From contig CAKULV010000031.1 of the NCBI GenBank assembly GCA_934667425.1, positions 1 through 40,693 of the forward strand: 40,693 bases of DNA. Reading direction: 5' to 3'. This stretch comes from an uncultured Kiritimatiellota bacterium (GTDB taxonomy: Bacteria > Verrucomicrobiota > Kiritimatiellia > RFP12 > UBA1067). Positions 1 through 8,287 of this stretch are shown in pieces (position 1 is the stretch's first letter; the number at the start of each line of letters is the position of its first letter). The position numbers and the translations under genes are program-made. The notes under the pieces are model-generated. The model was not told the origin of the DNA and ran no database searches. It saw only the letters and a list, made by a program, of their open reading frames with translations.

Positions 1-8
1 TGGGGGAA

Positions 9-513
9 GGTCGCATTTACTTTTAGAAAAGGCTTCTCCATACTTGCATGCCCTTGCGCCCGCACGGTGCGGGAGCATCCAGAAAAAGGAGACAACAAGA
101 TGAAGAAGCCAAGGTTGACCGACGCGGGCCGGCTCGCGATAGAGACCGGCCTCAGATCGGGAAAGACAGTATACTGCATCGCGAAGGGGCTGTCACGCCC
201 CGTCACGACCATACACGCGGCCATGGTCAACAACCCCGACCGGTTCACGTTCTCGCCCAGGACCGCCTACCGCTACGTCAACGGCGGGCTGCTCTCGACG
301 AAGCGGCACAACCTGCCGAGGGCCTGCTGACGCTCCTCTTCAACCCCTTCAACTTCATGCCGGCGTTCCCCGTCGACGCGAAGACGGGCGAATGCGTGCT
401 GGGGGAGCTTTGCCCTGAAACGGCCTCGCGGCGGGCAGAACCGACGTCCCGGACGGTGCGAAAGGCGATTTTGGGAACAACTAAATGCACATTCGGAACA
501 ACTAAATGCGACC
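9..513. mobile_element. IS30-like insertion sequence remnant with terminal inverted repeats
   Basis: The left end reads GGTCGCATTTACTT (from 9) and the right end, read on the minus strand from 513, reads GGTCGCATTTAGTT, so the two ends match at 13 of 14 bases as an inverted repeat. Between them lies a short reading frame resembling the N-terminus of an IS30 transposase. The right end holds a direct repeat, GGAACAACTAAATGC at 474-488 and again at 495-509. A further copy of the terminal motif in left-end orientation (AGTCGCATTTACT) lies at 537-549, just before the next gene. At about 505 bp it is far too short for an intact IS30 element (normally over 1 kb), so it is a deletion derivative. The assignment to IS30 rests on the fragment and is an inference; the left boundary is close to the window edge. 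Confidence 0.5.
100..330 (+). pseudogene. Truncated IS30-type transposase, N-terminal HTH part only
   Basis: The frame starts at ATG 100 behind AAAGGAGA (8-base spacing) and encodes 76 residues. Residues about 6-45 have the helix-turn-helix pattern seen at the N-terminus of IS30 transposases (an IETGLRSGKTVYCIAKGLSR stretch followed by TTIHAAM), and residues about 52-75 match the family signature in which an RTAYRYVNGGLLS stretch leads to LPR. The frame then stops; the zinc-binding region and the DDE catalytic core of a 320-400 residue transposase are missing, and nothing resembling them continues in the other frames. It cannot be catalytic. It could be a relic, or a small DNA-binding protein if still expressed. 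Confidence 0.6.
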
Positions 514-580
514 ATGTGCCGTCAAGGCACAGTTTTAGTCGCATTTACTCTGACAAGCCACCCCGGAATCTGGCGTCTTT

Positions 581-589
581 TGCTATAAT
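581..589 (+). promoter_or_regulatory. Extended -10 promoter directly in front of the 598 regulator
   Basis: TGCTATAAT at 581-589 is a perfect extended -10 element. Only 8 bases separate it from ATG 598, so transcription would begin at or within a few bases of the start codon. There is no Shine-Dalgarno sequence and no room for one. No good -35 is seen 16-18 bases upstream. Confidence 0.65.
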
Positions 590-597
590 CTCATTCC

Positions 598-1773
598 ATG
601 AAGCGCATCGGCCTGATCATCGAGAGGCACTGGCACTACGGGCGGCGCCTGTGCGAGGGCATCGCCGCCTATTCCCGCGAGCGGGGCGGCCTCGCCCTTG
701 AGTTCCCCGAATGGGGCGTGCTCGACTCGCCCCGCGACCTCCGGCGGTTTGATGGCTTCATCGCTCGCGTCTGGAGTGTGCCGATGGCGGCGGCCCTGCG
801 GGAGTCTGGGCGGCCGACTGTCGATGTCTACGGCGGCGTCCAGGATGCCGGACTCGTCCTCGTGGACCAGAACGCCCAGAAGATCGGGCAACTCGCCGCG
901 CGGCACTTCATCGAGCACCGCTTCGCGCATTTCGCATTCTGCGGCTACGCCTGCCAGCGCTACTCGCTTCTCCGCCGCGAGGCGTTCGTCCGTGCGCTCA
1001 GGCTGAACCGCTTCGACTGCGCCGTCTTCGAGGACCGCGACTTCTCGTCCGAGAAGTTCGGGCGCAGGATCCTCGGCAAGGGCGACTTCGACTTCGGCAT
1101 CAAGCCCCGTGCGCTCAAGAAGTGGCTCCGTGCGCTGGAGAAGCCCGTCGCCGTATTCTGCGCACACGATCTCGTGGCGCTCGACCTGGCCAGGACCTGC
1201 CAGTCCATCGGCCTCGACGTGCCGCGCGACGTGGCCGTGCTTGGCGTCGACAACGACCCGCTCCTGTGCGACTTCTCCAACCCGACGATCTCGTCCATCG
1301 ACCCGAACCCGTTCGGCATCGGCTTCGCCGCCGTGCGCACGCTTGCCACGTGGATAGACAATCCGGCGAAGTGTCCGCCAGACGAGCGCCCTGCTCCCAA
1401 CGGACTGGTTGAACGGGCCTCGACGCAGGTCTATCCCTTCCGCGAGCCGTGGCTGTCGGACGCGCTTGTCTGGATCCGGCGCAACGTCGCCCGCAACGTC
1501 AACGCGACCGAGCTGTTCGCCTACCTGAAGCTCTCGCACACCACGGTCGAACGCGCCTTCCGCGCGGAACTCGGCTCCAGCGTCCGAAAGGAAATCTCCA
1601 AGGTTCGAATCGAGGAGGCGAAACGCCTTCTGGAGAGTACTGCACTGCCGCTTTCCGACGTGTGTTCGCTCTCCGGATTCTCGTCAAAGGCCTACTTCAC
1701 CGCCGCCTTCAATGCGGCAACCGGCACGACTCCTCTCAAATGGAGAAACAAGGCGCACCCGCGCCACAAATGA
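598..1773 (+). CDS. XylR-type AraC family transcriptional regulator (LacI-like sensor plus AraC HTH)
   Basis: This 391-residue protein has the XylR layout: a periplasmic-binding-protein-like sensor (residues about 1-270) fused to a C-terminal AraC-type double helix-turn-helix (about 285-385). Sensor hallmarks are the opening KRIGLIIERHWHYGRRLCEG and, near residue 220, VAVLGVDNDPLLCDFSNPTI, the sugar-regulator signature. The DNA-binding part runs from NATELFAYLKLSHTTVERAF to SDVCSLSGFSSKAYFTAAF and ends in TPLKWR, the usual AraC ending. Such proteins bind a sugar in the cytoplasm and switch catabolic genes. It converges with the GH50-like gene, their stop codons only 6 bases apart, so that glycosidase may or may not be its target. 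ATG 598 is chosen because a perfect extended -10 box ends 8 bases upstream, implying a leaderless mRNA. Confidence 0.88.
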   Translation: MKRIGLIIERHWHYGRRLCEGIAAYSRERGGLALEFPEWGVLDSPRDLRRFDGFIARVWSVPMAAALRESGRPTVDVYGGVQDAGLVLVDQNAQKIGQLAARHFIEHRFAHFAFCGYACQRYSLLRREAFVRALRLNRFDCAVFEDRDFSSEKFGRRILGKGDFDFGIKPRALKKWLRALEKPVAVFCAHDLVALDLARTCQSIGLDVPRDVAVLGVDNDPLLCDFSNPTISSIDPNPFGIGFAAVRTLATWIDNPAKCPPDERPAPNGLVERASTQVYPFREPWLSDALVWIRRNVARNVNATELFAYLKLSHTTVERAFRAELGSSVRKEISKVRIEEAKRLLESTALPLSDVCSLSGFSSKAYFTAAFNAATGTTPLKWRNKAHPRHK

Positions 1774-1779
1774 AATCGC

Positions 1780-4488
1780 TCACAGGAAGTCCGACACGAA
1801 CTTTTCAAAGGCCTTTCGCCCGCCTTTCGTGCCGCCGATGCAGAGTTCCCACACGCGGCCGCCGAAGGTGCGCGTCTCGCCGGGCTTCAGCGTCAGGGGG
1901 TCTGTCCCCGACGGCGTGACGGCGTAGACGGCGTCGGGATGCGACGACCAGTACCAGAACCGCCGGATCTCCGGCGAACGGGTGCAGGCGCCGAACCACC
2001 GCCCGTCCCTCGCGAACCAGGCTGCGGCCCATGGCGCACCCCAGAGGTCTGGTACGTCGGACGGGCTTTCGTCCATGAACGGCGAATACTGGCGCAGCAA
2101 GATGTCTGCGCAGACAACAGGGATGTCGCCGATGCTGCGCAGGCCGGCGAGTTCCGCCAGGAACGCTGGCCGCGACTCGTCCAGCGTGATCCGAAAGTCA
2201 AGCTCGAACCGCACCTTTCCCGCCCCGCCCCTCGCGGTCACGGCGAGCGCATTTCCAATGCGGCGGAAATCGACGACTTCTGCGGCATCGACAAAGCTCC
2301 ACGTGCCGTTGTGCGACATCTGCACCATGCCGTTGAACCTGCCGAGCTCCTCGCCGTCCAGCGTCACGCTTTCCACCGGGGCGGATGCGCCTCTCCGCCC
2401 GGACAGCGCCATGCCCGCCACGTTCGACCACCGCCAGCCATCGTGCGAAACGGTCAGTCGGGCCGCCGGCTCGAGCGCATTTGCGGCCGCAAATGCCGCG
2501 CTCGTCATGGGCGGATTGGCGGATGCTGGAATCGACTGCGGCCGCTTCCAGCCCTTGCGCCGGATCTCCACGACCCGCGAGTGCTGGGCTTTCAGGGCCT
2601 CCGCGACATCCCTGTAGACGACGCCCTTTTCCGAGACGAGCCCGTAGTTGGAGTTTTCCCCGAAGGAGGGGCGCAGCCCCTCCGGGGGCTGGTCGACCCA
2701 CATGAAGTAGTCGTAGCCGACGACGCACGGAAGCGAGATCATCGTGCGCGCGAAAGCCGCCGTCGCCACCGCGCGCTCGCGCTGCGTCCGGAAGCGCTGG
2801 CCGCATCCGCACGTAGACGGCAGCCCCGCGTCAAGCGCCGGGAAGCTCCATTCAGTCACCATCAGCGGCTTCCCGGCGACGCCGCTGAAGCGGGCGAAGG
2901 CATCCGCCACCCATTCGGCGTCGCGCCCCCGGCAGGTCAGTGCCTCGCCGCTGTCGAGGTCAACCCACGGGTAGCAGTTCACGGAAATGATGTCGCAGTA
3001 CTTGCCGCAGACTTCCCAGACCAGCGGGTCGGCGCCCGCGAGCCCCGCGAAACGGACGCCCAGAACCAGGTGGTTCGGATCGTGCCGCCGGATCGCCCCT
3101 ACGGTTGACGAAAAGTACTTCTCCGCCGCCAGCCCGAGGAACGCGCTCTTGACGGCGTCGGACGCCTCGGCCGGGTCCGCGACGCCGCGCGACCGGGCGA
3201 ACGCCTCGGCCGCCTGCCGCGCCGAGTGCCCCGGCTCGAGCGAAAGCGACATGTCGTATAGGCCCGTCGCATTCGGCCCGTGCGCCCCCCACTCGAGCTC
3301 GTTGTCTAGAAAGTAGCCGACGATCCACGGGTCGTTCCGGTTCGGCGCACAGCGGACGGTCGCCCAGTAGTCGCACCAGCGGGCGAAGTCCGGGTGGAAC
3401 ACGTTCGGAAACGAACCGCCGCCGACGGGACGCATCATCAGGTCTTCCGCCCGGCCGGGGAGACCGAGCGTCTTGCCGATGTTCAGTCCGACCGCAACCG
3501 GAAGTCCGCGATGGAGCAGCTCCCGCGACGGGTCGCCGCCCAGCATGTTGAAGCCCCAGTCGCGCAGGCGGCCTATAGTCTCTTCGGCCCAGGCCTCGAC
3601 CGACGGATAGTGCGCATCGTTCCACTCCTTGTAGTACCGGCGCGGCGGGTTCGTGCAGTCCGTGCAATGCCCGGCGTACCGCACATGGTCTACGCCCCGG
3701 AGAAACGTCTCGTTCCCGAGCGGGTCGATGACGCGCCACCGCCCGTCCGCCGGCCTCTCGACACGGAAGAAGCCCGTCGCCCGAGACGCCTTCTCGCGCA
3801 AGACTCCGACGGGGGCGTAGGATGGGGCCGGGAGGGGCGCGGGGCGCCCAGCGAGGCCGCCGCAAATTCCGGACGCCTCGGCGTCAAGGTCAGTGAACGA
3901 AACGGTCAGGCCCGGATGTGACCGCAATGCGGGTGCGCCAGACCTCACAGCGCGGGCCGTGCCGAAGTAGTGTCCCCGCGACCAGATGACGCGACCGGAC
4001 GCATCCGCGACGGTTGCGGACACGCCGCAACCGTCCAGCTCGATCGCGAAGACGTAGGTCTCGCCCTCCGTCCAGGAGACGTCCGTCCCCACGGAGGCGC
4101 GCGGTTTCAGCCCCGTCATCGAGTCGCGAAGCCCCTTCCCTTCCAAGACCTCGAAGAACTCGAAGTAGCGCTTCGCACCGCGTTCGTCCGGCGCGCGCAC
4201 GAGCTGGAGCGACCAGCGGTTCTCCTCGTCCGTTCCGATGCTCAGCCCACAGATCGGCCACCCGTCGCGGGAAAGGACCCTTTCCGGCGTGACCTTCGCG
4301 GAGAACCGTACCCGGGACGCGCATGGTGCCTGCGACCAGGCGAATCCGTTCACGCCGCAGGCCTTCACGCCGCCGGACTGCACACGCCAGCCCAGCGGAT
4401 CGCAGAACCAGCCCTCGAACGGCAGCGGCGCCGCGCCGGACGCAAGGCAGAGGGAAGCCCCGACAAGGAAAGCGACATTGACATTCAT
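1780..4488 (-). CDS. Secreted clan GH-A glycoside hydrolase, GH50 (beta-agarase)-like
   Basis: A 902-residue protein with an N-terminal signal peptide (hydrophobic run ending ASGAAP, about residue 20). Residues about 25-200 form a beta-rich domain; the catalytic (beta/alpha)8 barrel runs about 240-640 and starts with the typical WRVIDPLGNETFLRGVDHV. The acid/base Glu lies in GYFLDNELEWG (about residue 397) and the nucleophile Glu in MVTEWSFP (about 545), the two catalytic sites of clan GH-A; GENSNYGL follows the barrel as in GH50-like proteins. The C-terminal 220 residues are a second beta domain. Substrate cannot be read from sequence: agarose is known for GH50, but in a gut-type genome another beta-galactan or beta-glycan is equally possible. 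SD GGAGG precedes ATG 4488. It follows the beta-helix gene by 15 bases, so the two are probably co-transcribed. A perfect 8-bp palindrome lies inside at 2665-2683. Confidence 0.72.
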   Translation of the reverse strand: MNVNVAFLVGASLCLASGAAPLPFEGWFCDPLGWRVQSGGVKACGVNGFAWSQAPCASRVRFSAKVTPERVLSRDGWPICGLSIGTDEENRWSLQLVRAPDERGAKRYFEFFEVLEGKGLRDSMTGLKPRASVGTDVSWTEGETYVFAIELDGCGVSATVADASGRVIWSRGHYFGTARAVRSGAPALRSHPGLTVSFTDLDAEASGICGGLAGRPAPLPAPSYAPVGVLREKASRATGFFRVERPADGRWRVIDPLGNETFLRGVDHVRYAGHCTDCTNPPRRYYKEWNDAHYPSVEAWAEETIGRLRDWGFNMLGGDPSRELLHRGLPVAVGLNIGKTLGLPGRAEDLMMRPVGGGSFPNVFHPDFARWCDYWATVRCAPNRNDPWIVGYFLDNELEWGAHGPNATGLYDMSLSLEPGHSARQAAEAFARSRGVADPAEASDAVKSAFLGLAAEKYFSSTVGAIRRHDPNHLVLGVRFAGLAGADPLVWEVCGKYCDIISVNCYPWVDLDSGEALTCRGRDAEWVADAFARFSGVAGKPLMVTEWSFPALDAGLPSTCGCGQRFRTQRERAVATAAFARTMISLPCVVGYDYFMWVDQPPEGLRPSFGENSNYGLVSEKGVVYRDVAEALKAQHSRVVEIRRKGWKRPQSIPASANPPMTSAAFAAANALEPAARLTVSHDGWRWSNVAGMALSGRRGASAPVESVTLDGEELGRFNGMVQMSHNGTWSFVDAAEVVDFRRIGNALAVTARGGAGKVRFELDFRITLDESRPAFLAELAGLRSIGDIPVVCADILLRQYSPFMDESPSDVPDLWGAPWAAAWFARDGRWFGACTRSPEIRRFWYWSSHPDAVYAVTPSGTDPLTLKPGETRTFGGRVWELCIGGTKGGRKAFEKFVSDFL
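2665..2683. repeat. In-frame GC hairpin inside the GH50-like gene
   Basis: GGAGGGGC at 2665-2672 pairs perfectly with GCCCCTCC at 2676-2683 across a 3-base loop. On the coding strand it encodes PPEGLRPSF between the conserved WVDQ and GENSNYGL stretches. It looks like a small palindromic insertion tolerated in a loop, but a chance GC palindrome cannot be excluded. Confidence 0.4.
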
Positions 4489-4503
4489 TTCTCCATCCTC
4501 CTT

Positions 4504-6774
4504 TCAACGAACCGAAACCACCATGCCGGGCAGCGGGAACGGACACTCGTAGCAGCCGAGGTCGATGCCGGCCCCCCATACGCGCGGACGGCCCGCGAGG
4601 TCTCGCGTGTCCGCCGCACCTCCCCAAGCGACGCCCTTGTCTATCCACTGGCGTGATGGATGGAGCGCGTAGGCCGGTTCGCCGAACGAATTGCCTTCGC
4701 CGCAGAAGCGGACTGCCCGGGACGACAGCCCCGTCGACTGGGCCGCGCCAGGCGCGGACGGCAGGTCATAGCCTTCCGAGAGGAGCTGCCGAAGAGAGAC
4801 GATGGAGGCGGACGGCGCAAATTTCATCTCGACCCTGAGTCCCATCGCCCCGCCCCCGCCAGTACCGTTGCCGCCAAAGACGCAGTTCGCCACGTCCAGC
4901 GACGGCTCCTTGTCGTTATTGCCGCGCGCCAGGTAGAATGCGTTCTCGCAGACGTTGCTGGCGAACGTGCAGTTGGCGAATCGCGCCTCATCCCCCATCA
5001 CGCGGACAATGTCGCCGCAGATGCCATCGCGGATGAGGCAGTTCGTCACGGACAGGACGGGAAATCCCGCTTCCCGCTCCCAGTCGGCCCGCTCGTTGGC
5101 GACGAGCGGCGCCGAGTAGGACGCATTCGCCGCCCGGTAGTCAAGGATCTCGCAGTTCACCATCCGACTCATCGCCACCTCGCCCTTCCCGGAGAAGCGA
5201 CAGTCGCGGAACGCCGAATACCAGGCGTGTCCCGAATAGTATCCGCTCGTATTGTCATGGAAAACGCACCCGACCACATTCGTCGCACAGAAGACGCCGC
5301 CGGCCGAGCAGGTGCCCTCGGCGCGATTCTCGCGGATGACGCAATTCGTCACAAGCATGGAAGAGCCGCCTACCGTGCAGAATATTCCGCCGCCTTTCCG
5401 GTAAGCCCCGGAGACCCTGTTGCCCCGGATTTCGCAGCCGAGAAGGGATGCTCCGGCCCTGGTCTGGTAGATCGCGCCGCCGTCAAGGACGGCGACAGAG
5501 TTGTCCGCGAACATGCAGTCCGCGCAGGTCTCCACCTCAAACGCGGCCCCGCCGTATGTCGTCGCCCTGTTGCCGACCAGCTCGCAGCCGGCCAGCGTGG
5601 CGAGCGTGACCGCCCCACCCTTGTCCGCCTCGTTGCCCTCGAAGCGGCATCCCATCGCGTCGCAGGCTGCGACGGCTCCGCCCGCCGCAGCGGCCGTGTT
5701 CGTGAGGAAGGCCGAATCCATGACGGCAACCGGCTGGAACGCCTCCACGGCCGCCGTGGTCCGGACGTCCGACAGGGCGCCGCCCTTCACGGCAGAATTC
5801 CCCCTGAACGTGCAGTTGCTCACCGCATGCGGATTCAGGATCGCGCCGCCTGCCCCGTTCGCCCCCTTTGCGGCGTTTCCGAGGAACGTGCATCCACGCA
5901 CCTCGTAAGGGTTGTCGCCATAGAGGGCTCCGCCGCCCTTCCCGCCGGCCTCGTTCGCCTCGAACAGGCAGTCGATCGCCTTGGAATTGGACATCGCCCC
6001 GCCGACGAGGCCGCAGACGTTCCCGTAGAAGGCGCAGCGCGTCGCGGTCACGTAACTGCCCGCGCCGCCCCAGTTCGCCCGATTGCCGCCGCACACGCAG
6101 TCCTGCATGATTCCGCTTGAAAGGGCGCCGCCGCCGGCCGTCACGGCCACATTGTTCGAGAAGACGCAGTCGTAATACGACCCCCTCACCGCGCCGCCGC
6201 CGTTCTTCTGCGCAGAATTCCCATCAAACAGGCAGTCGCGCACGACGGCGGAAGCGGAATAGGCCGAGAATATTCCACCGCCGTCTCCGCCGTCATTCAC
6301 GCAGGCCGCGAACACGCAGTTCGTGAAATCCGCCACGTACCCGGCGCCGGAGGTGTCAATCCACACGCCGGCGCCATTCTCGGACGACTTCCCTCCGACA
6401 AGCGAGAGTCCGCGAAACGTCGCAGATGACGTGATGCGCAGGATGCGCGCCGACCCGTCACCCTTGAGGACTGCCGGAGTGCGGTTTCCCGGCGAGCGCC
6501 AGGTGGAATCGTTCGCGCACCGGATCTCAAGCGGCCTGTCTACGACAAGGTGGGACGATCCGTCGGCATCCATCTTCGTCTCGGCGAGGTCGTAGGTCCC
6601 GGCCGCCAGCGTCAGAGTATCGCCTGACTGCGCCTGCCCGAGCGCGGACACGAGTTTCCCGACCGAGGCGACCGGCCAGTCCTTTGCGCCGGCGGGCAAC
6701 AACAGGCTTATCGACAAAGCCAACAAGGCCGGCTTGCGAGCAGCGGGAGTCTTGCAGAATTCATGACAGACCAT
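4504..6774 (-). CDS. Secreted Cys-rich right-handed parallel beta-helix protein with C-terminal choice-of-anchor-type domain
   Basis: A 756-residue protein with a signal peptide (ALLALSISLLLPAGAKD, about residues 17-33). Residues about 60-560 contain roughly twenty degenerate coils of the pattern C-x-F-x-x-N-x-A-x-x-GGA, for example CLFDGNSAQKNGGGA and CTFLGNAAKGANGAGGA. These resemble polymorphic-outer-membrane-protein/PbH1 repeats that stack as a beta-helix with a ladder of Cys and Asn. The C-terminus (about 700-750) reads WIDKGVAW, DLAGRPRVWGAGIDLGCYE, a pattern typical of choice-of-anchor Q type proteins. No catalytic residues of a polysaccharide lyase could be identified, so enzyme versus surface adhesin is open. 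SD AGGAGA precedes ATG 6774, and an extended -10 promoter lies about 50 bases upstream. The GH50-like gene follows within 15 bases. Confidence 0.78.
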   Translation of the reverse strand: MVCHEFCKTPAARKPALLALSISLLLPAGAKDWPVASVGKLVSALGQAQSGDTLTLAAGTYDLAETKMDADGSSHLVVDRPLEIRCANDSTWRSPGNRTPAVLKGDGSARILRITSSATFRGLSLVGGKSSENGAGVWIDTSGAGYVADFTNCVFAACVNDGGDGGGIFSAYSASAVVRDCLFDGNSAQKNGGGAVRGSYYDCVFSNNVAVTAGGGALSSGIMQDCVCGGNRANWGGAGSYVTATRCAFYGNVCGLVGGAMSNSKAIDCLFEANEAGGKGGGALYGDNPYEVRGCTFLGNAAKGANGAGGAILNPHAVSNCTFRGNSAVKGGALSDVRTTAAVEAFQPVAVMDSAFLTNTAAAAGGAVAACDAMGCRFEGNEADKGGAVTLATLAGCELVGNRATTYGGAAFEVETCADCMFADNSVAVLDGGAIYQTRAGASLLGCEIRGNRVSGAYRKGGGIFCTVGGSSMLVTNCVIRENRAEGTCSAGGVFCATNVVGCVFHDNTSGYYSGHAWYSAFRDCRFSGKGEVAMSRMVNCEILDYRAANASYSAPLVANERADWEREAGFPVLSVTNCLIRDGICGDIVRVMGDEARFANCTFASNVCENAFYLARGNNDKEPSLDVANCVFGGNGTGGGGAMGLRVEMKFAPSASIVSLRQLLSEGYDLPSAPGAAQSTGLSSRAVRFCGEGNSFGEPAYALHPSRQWIDKGVAWGGAADTRDLAGRPRVWGAGIDLGCYECPFPLPGMVVSVR

Positions 6775-6825
6775 TGTATTCTCCTTTTAATGCATTACCG
6801 GAAAACCGTCCTTGCATGGCTTGAT

Positions 6826-6834
6826 ATGATAGCA
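6826..6834 (-). promoter_or_regulatory. Extended -10 promoter for the beta-helix/GH50-like operon
   Basis: On the minus strand TGCTATCAT (6834 to 6826) is an extended -10 element; TTCATA 17 bases upstream (6854-6849) is a weak -35. A start near 6819 gives a leader of about 45 bases containing SD AGGAGA. It lies in the 167-bp gap after the upstream XylR-type regulator, which suggests a separately regulated unit. Confidence 0.5.
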
Positions 6835-6941
6835 AAAAGAGCAAGCAATATGAACAAATTCCACGCAACGACATTCGCCTGTTTTGCGCACCCCAAAACC
6901 ATGGCATGGCAAGAATCTCTATGCGACAGAAGTTAAGCCAC

Positions 6942-8096
6942 TCAGGAGACGATATTTATGGCCTCATCGCGCCATTCGCGCATGGGCTTGCCGTGGCTGG
7001 CGAGAAATGCGGCCCTGAGCGCAGCCGGTGACTTCCAGCCACAGAGTTGGGCGATTGGCGTGATAGCCTGTTTCGGATTCCTCAAAAGGCTTTTCACGCG
7101 CTCCAGCCGCACATCACATATCTCCTCGTGAATGGAACGCCCTGTCTCCCTACGAAATATCACCTCTGCCATGCGTCGCTGAAGCCCCATTACTGCCGCT
7201 ACCATCGGAACAGTCGCTCCGTCGCATGCCGTACGGCGAATGTAGCCTATTGCCTTGATGACGCGACGGTCACTTTGACGCAAACGACGCGTCGACAGTC
7301 GCTTTGCCACGAATGTCACCCCGAATAAAAGCCGTACATCTGACAGATCCGGATTCTTGATGCGCCCGTCAAGCAACTGCGCACACAAGTAGCCGCCTTG
7401 CTCAAAGTCGAGGCCTATCGATGTGAGTGACGGCGTTGTCCTTTCGCAGATAATCTGGTCGTTATCGACGCCGACGACCGCAATGTCTTCCGGAACGCGA
7501 ATTCCCAAGACAGTAGCCTGCCGCAAGACTTCATCTGCAACTGGATCGTGCACGGCAAAGACACCGCAAGGCTTCGGCAGCGCCTTTAGCCATGCGCCAA
7601 GAGCCTTTCGCCACTGCATTTCCATGCGCTTTTGGGGGCAGGAGAACACATGGCAATCCTTACCGTGAAGTCGAATAGCCTCTTGAAACGACTCACGCCG
7701 AATCTCTCCCCAGAAAAGCACTTCCGGCCGGTCCACAAAAGCATATGAAGGCAATCCAAGCGATAGAAGTTCCTTCGCGGCGACCTCGCCGACTTGTACG
7801 TTATTCGAGTTTACGTAAAGCGCACAGCCCTTCACTCCATTGGGATCTTCATCAAGGTAAACGAGAGGCACATCGCCAACCGTCTCGCGGGAAAGTTCCG
7901 GCATTCCGCCTCCGCATTCGGCAATGATGCCTATCGGCTTCCAGAAATCGATGATTCCCGAAACGTCAAGTCGTTGGTTGTTTCGCTCGATGACCTGAAT
8001 GTCCCAACCACGCCGCTCGGCATAGCGCATCGCTCCCGAGATGCGGTCATCGCAACTGTACCTGTTGGTGCAGACGAAAAATAGCACTGTGTTCAT
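6942..8096 (-). CDS. XylR-type AraC family transcriptional regulator
   Basis: A 384-residue paralogue of the plus-strand regulator at 598. The N-terminal sensor (about 1-270) has FVCTNRYSCDDRISGAMRYA at its start, FAVHDPVADEVLRQA, and the signature DIAVVGVDNDQIICERTTPS near residue 215. The C-terminal AraC HTH (about 285-380) includes PMVAAVMGLQRRMAEVIFRR and ITPIAQLCGWKSPAALRAAF, ending in MREWRDE. The coding sequence is visibly less GC-rich than its neighbours, which may reflect transfer. It lies immediately upstream of and in line with the beta-helix and GH50-like genes, so these are its likeliest targets, through the promoter at 6826-6834. Start ATG 8096 has only a weak purine-rich SD (GGATGATGT). 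Confidence 0.88.
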   Translation of the reverse strand: MNTVLFFVCTNRYSCDDRISGAMRYAERRGWDIQVIERNNQRLDVSGIIDFWKPIGIIAECGGGMPELSRETVGDVPLVYLDEDPNGVKGCALYVNSNNVQVGEVAAKELLSLGLPSYAFVDRPEVLFWGEIRRESFQEAIRLHGKDCHVFSCPQKRMEMQWRKALGAWLKALPKPCGVFAVHDPVADEVLRQATVLGIRVPEDIAVVGVDNDQIICERTTPSLTSIGLDFEQGGYLCAQLLDGRIKNPDLSDVRLLFGVTFVAKRLSTRRLRQSDRRVIKAIGYIRRTACDGATVPMVAAVMGLQRRMAEVIFRRETGRSIHEEICDVRLERVKSLLRNPKQAITPIAQLCGWKSPAALRAAFLASHGKPMREWRDEAINIVS

Positions 8097-8215
8097 ACAT
8101 CATCCAGAAACCATACCCAAAACGCAAGTAAAATATCACATGCGCTTCGCCAAAGTCAATCCGATTGTGGGCCTTGCGGATTCCTGATGGGATCCGCTTC
8201 CGCCGCATTGGCCAT

Positions 8216-8259
8216 TCCAAAAACAAGGCTGGAAGTCCGCAGTTGCGAACCTCCAGCCT
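8216..8259 (-). terminator. Rho-independent terminator of gdhA
   Basis: On the minus strand AGGCTGGAGGT (8259-8249) pairs with ACTTCCAGCCT (8236-8226), an 11-bp stem with one G-T wobble and a 12-base loop, followed directly by TGTTTTT. It starts about 29 bases after the gdhA stop codon. Confidence 0.85.
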
Positions 8260-8287
8260 GTTTGCATAATGGCTTCTCTCGCCTGGT

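Noticed and set aside
583..1539. Long minus-strand frame opposite the 598 regulator
   Set aside because: It is an antisense shadow of a GC-rich gene; it has no family resemblance and the plus-strand frame encodes a clear XylR-type regulator.
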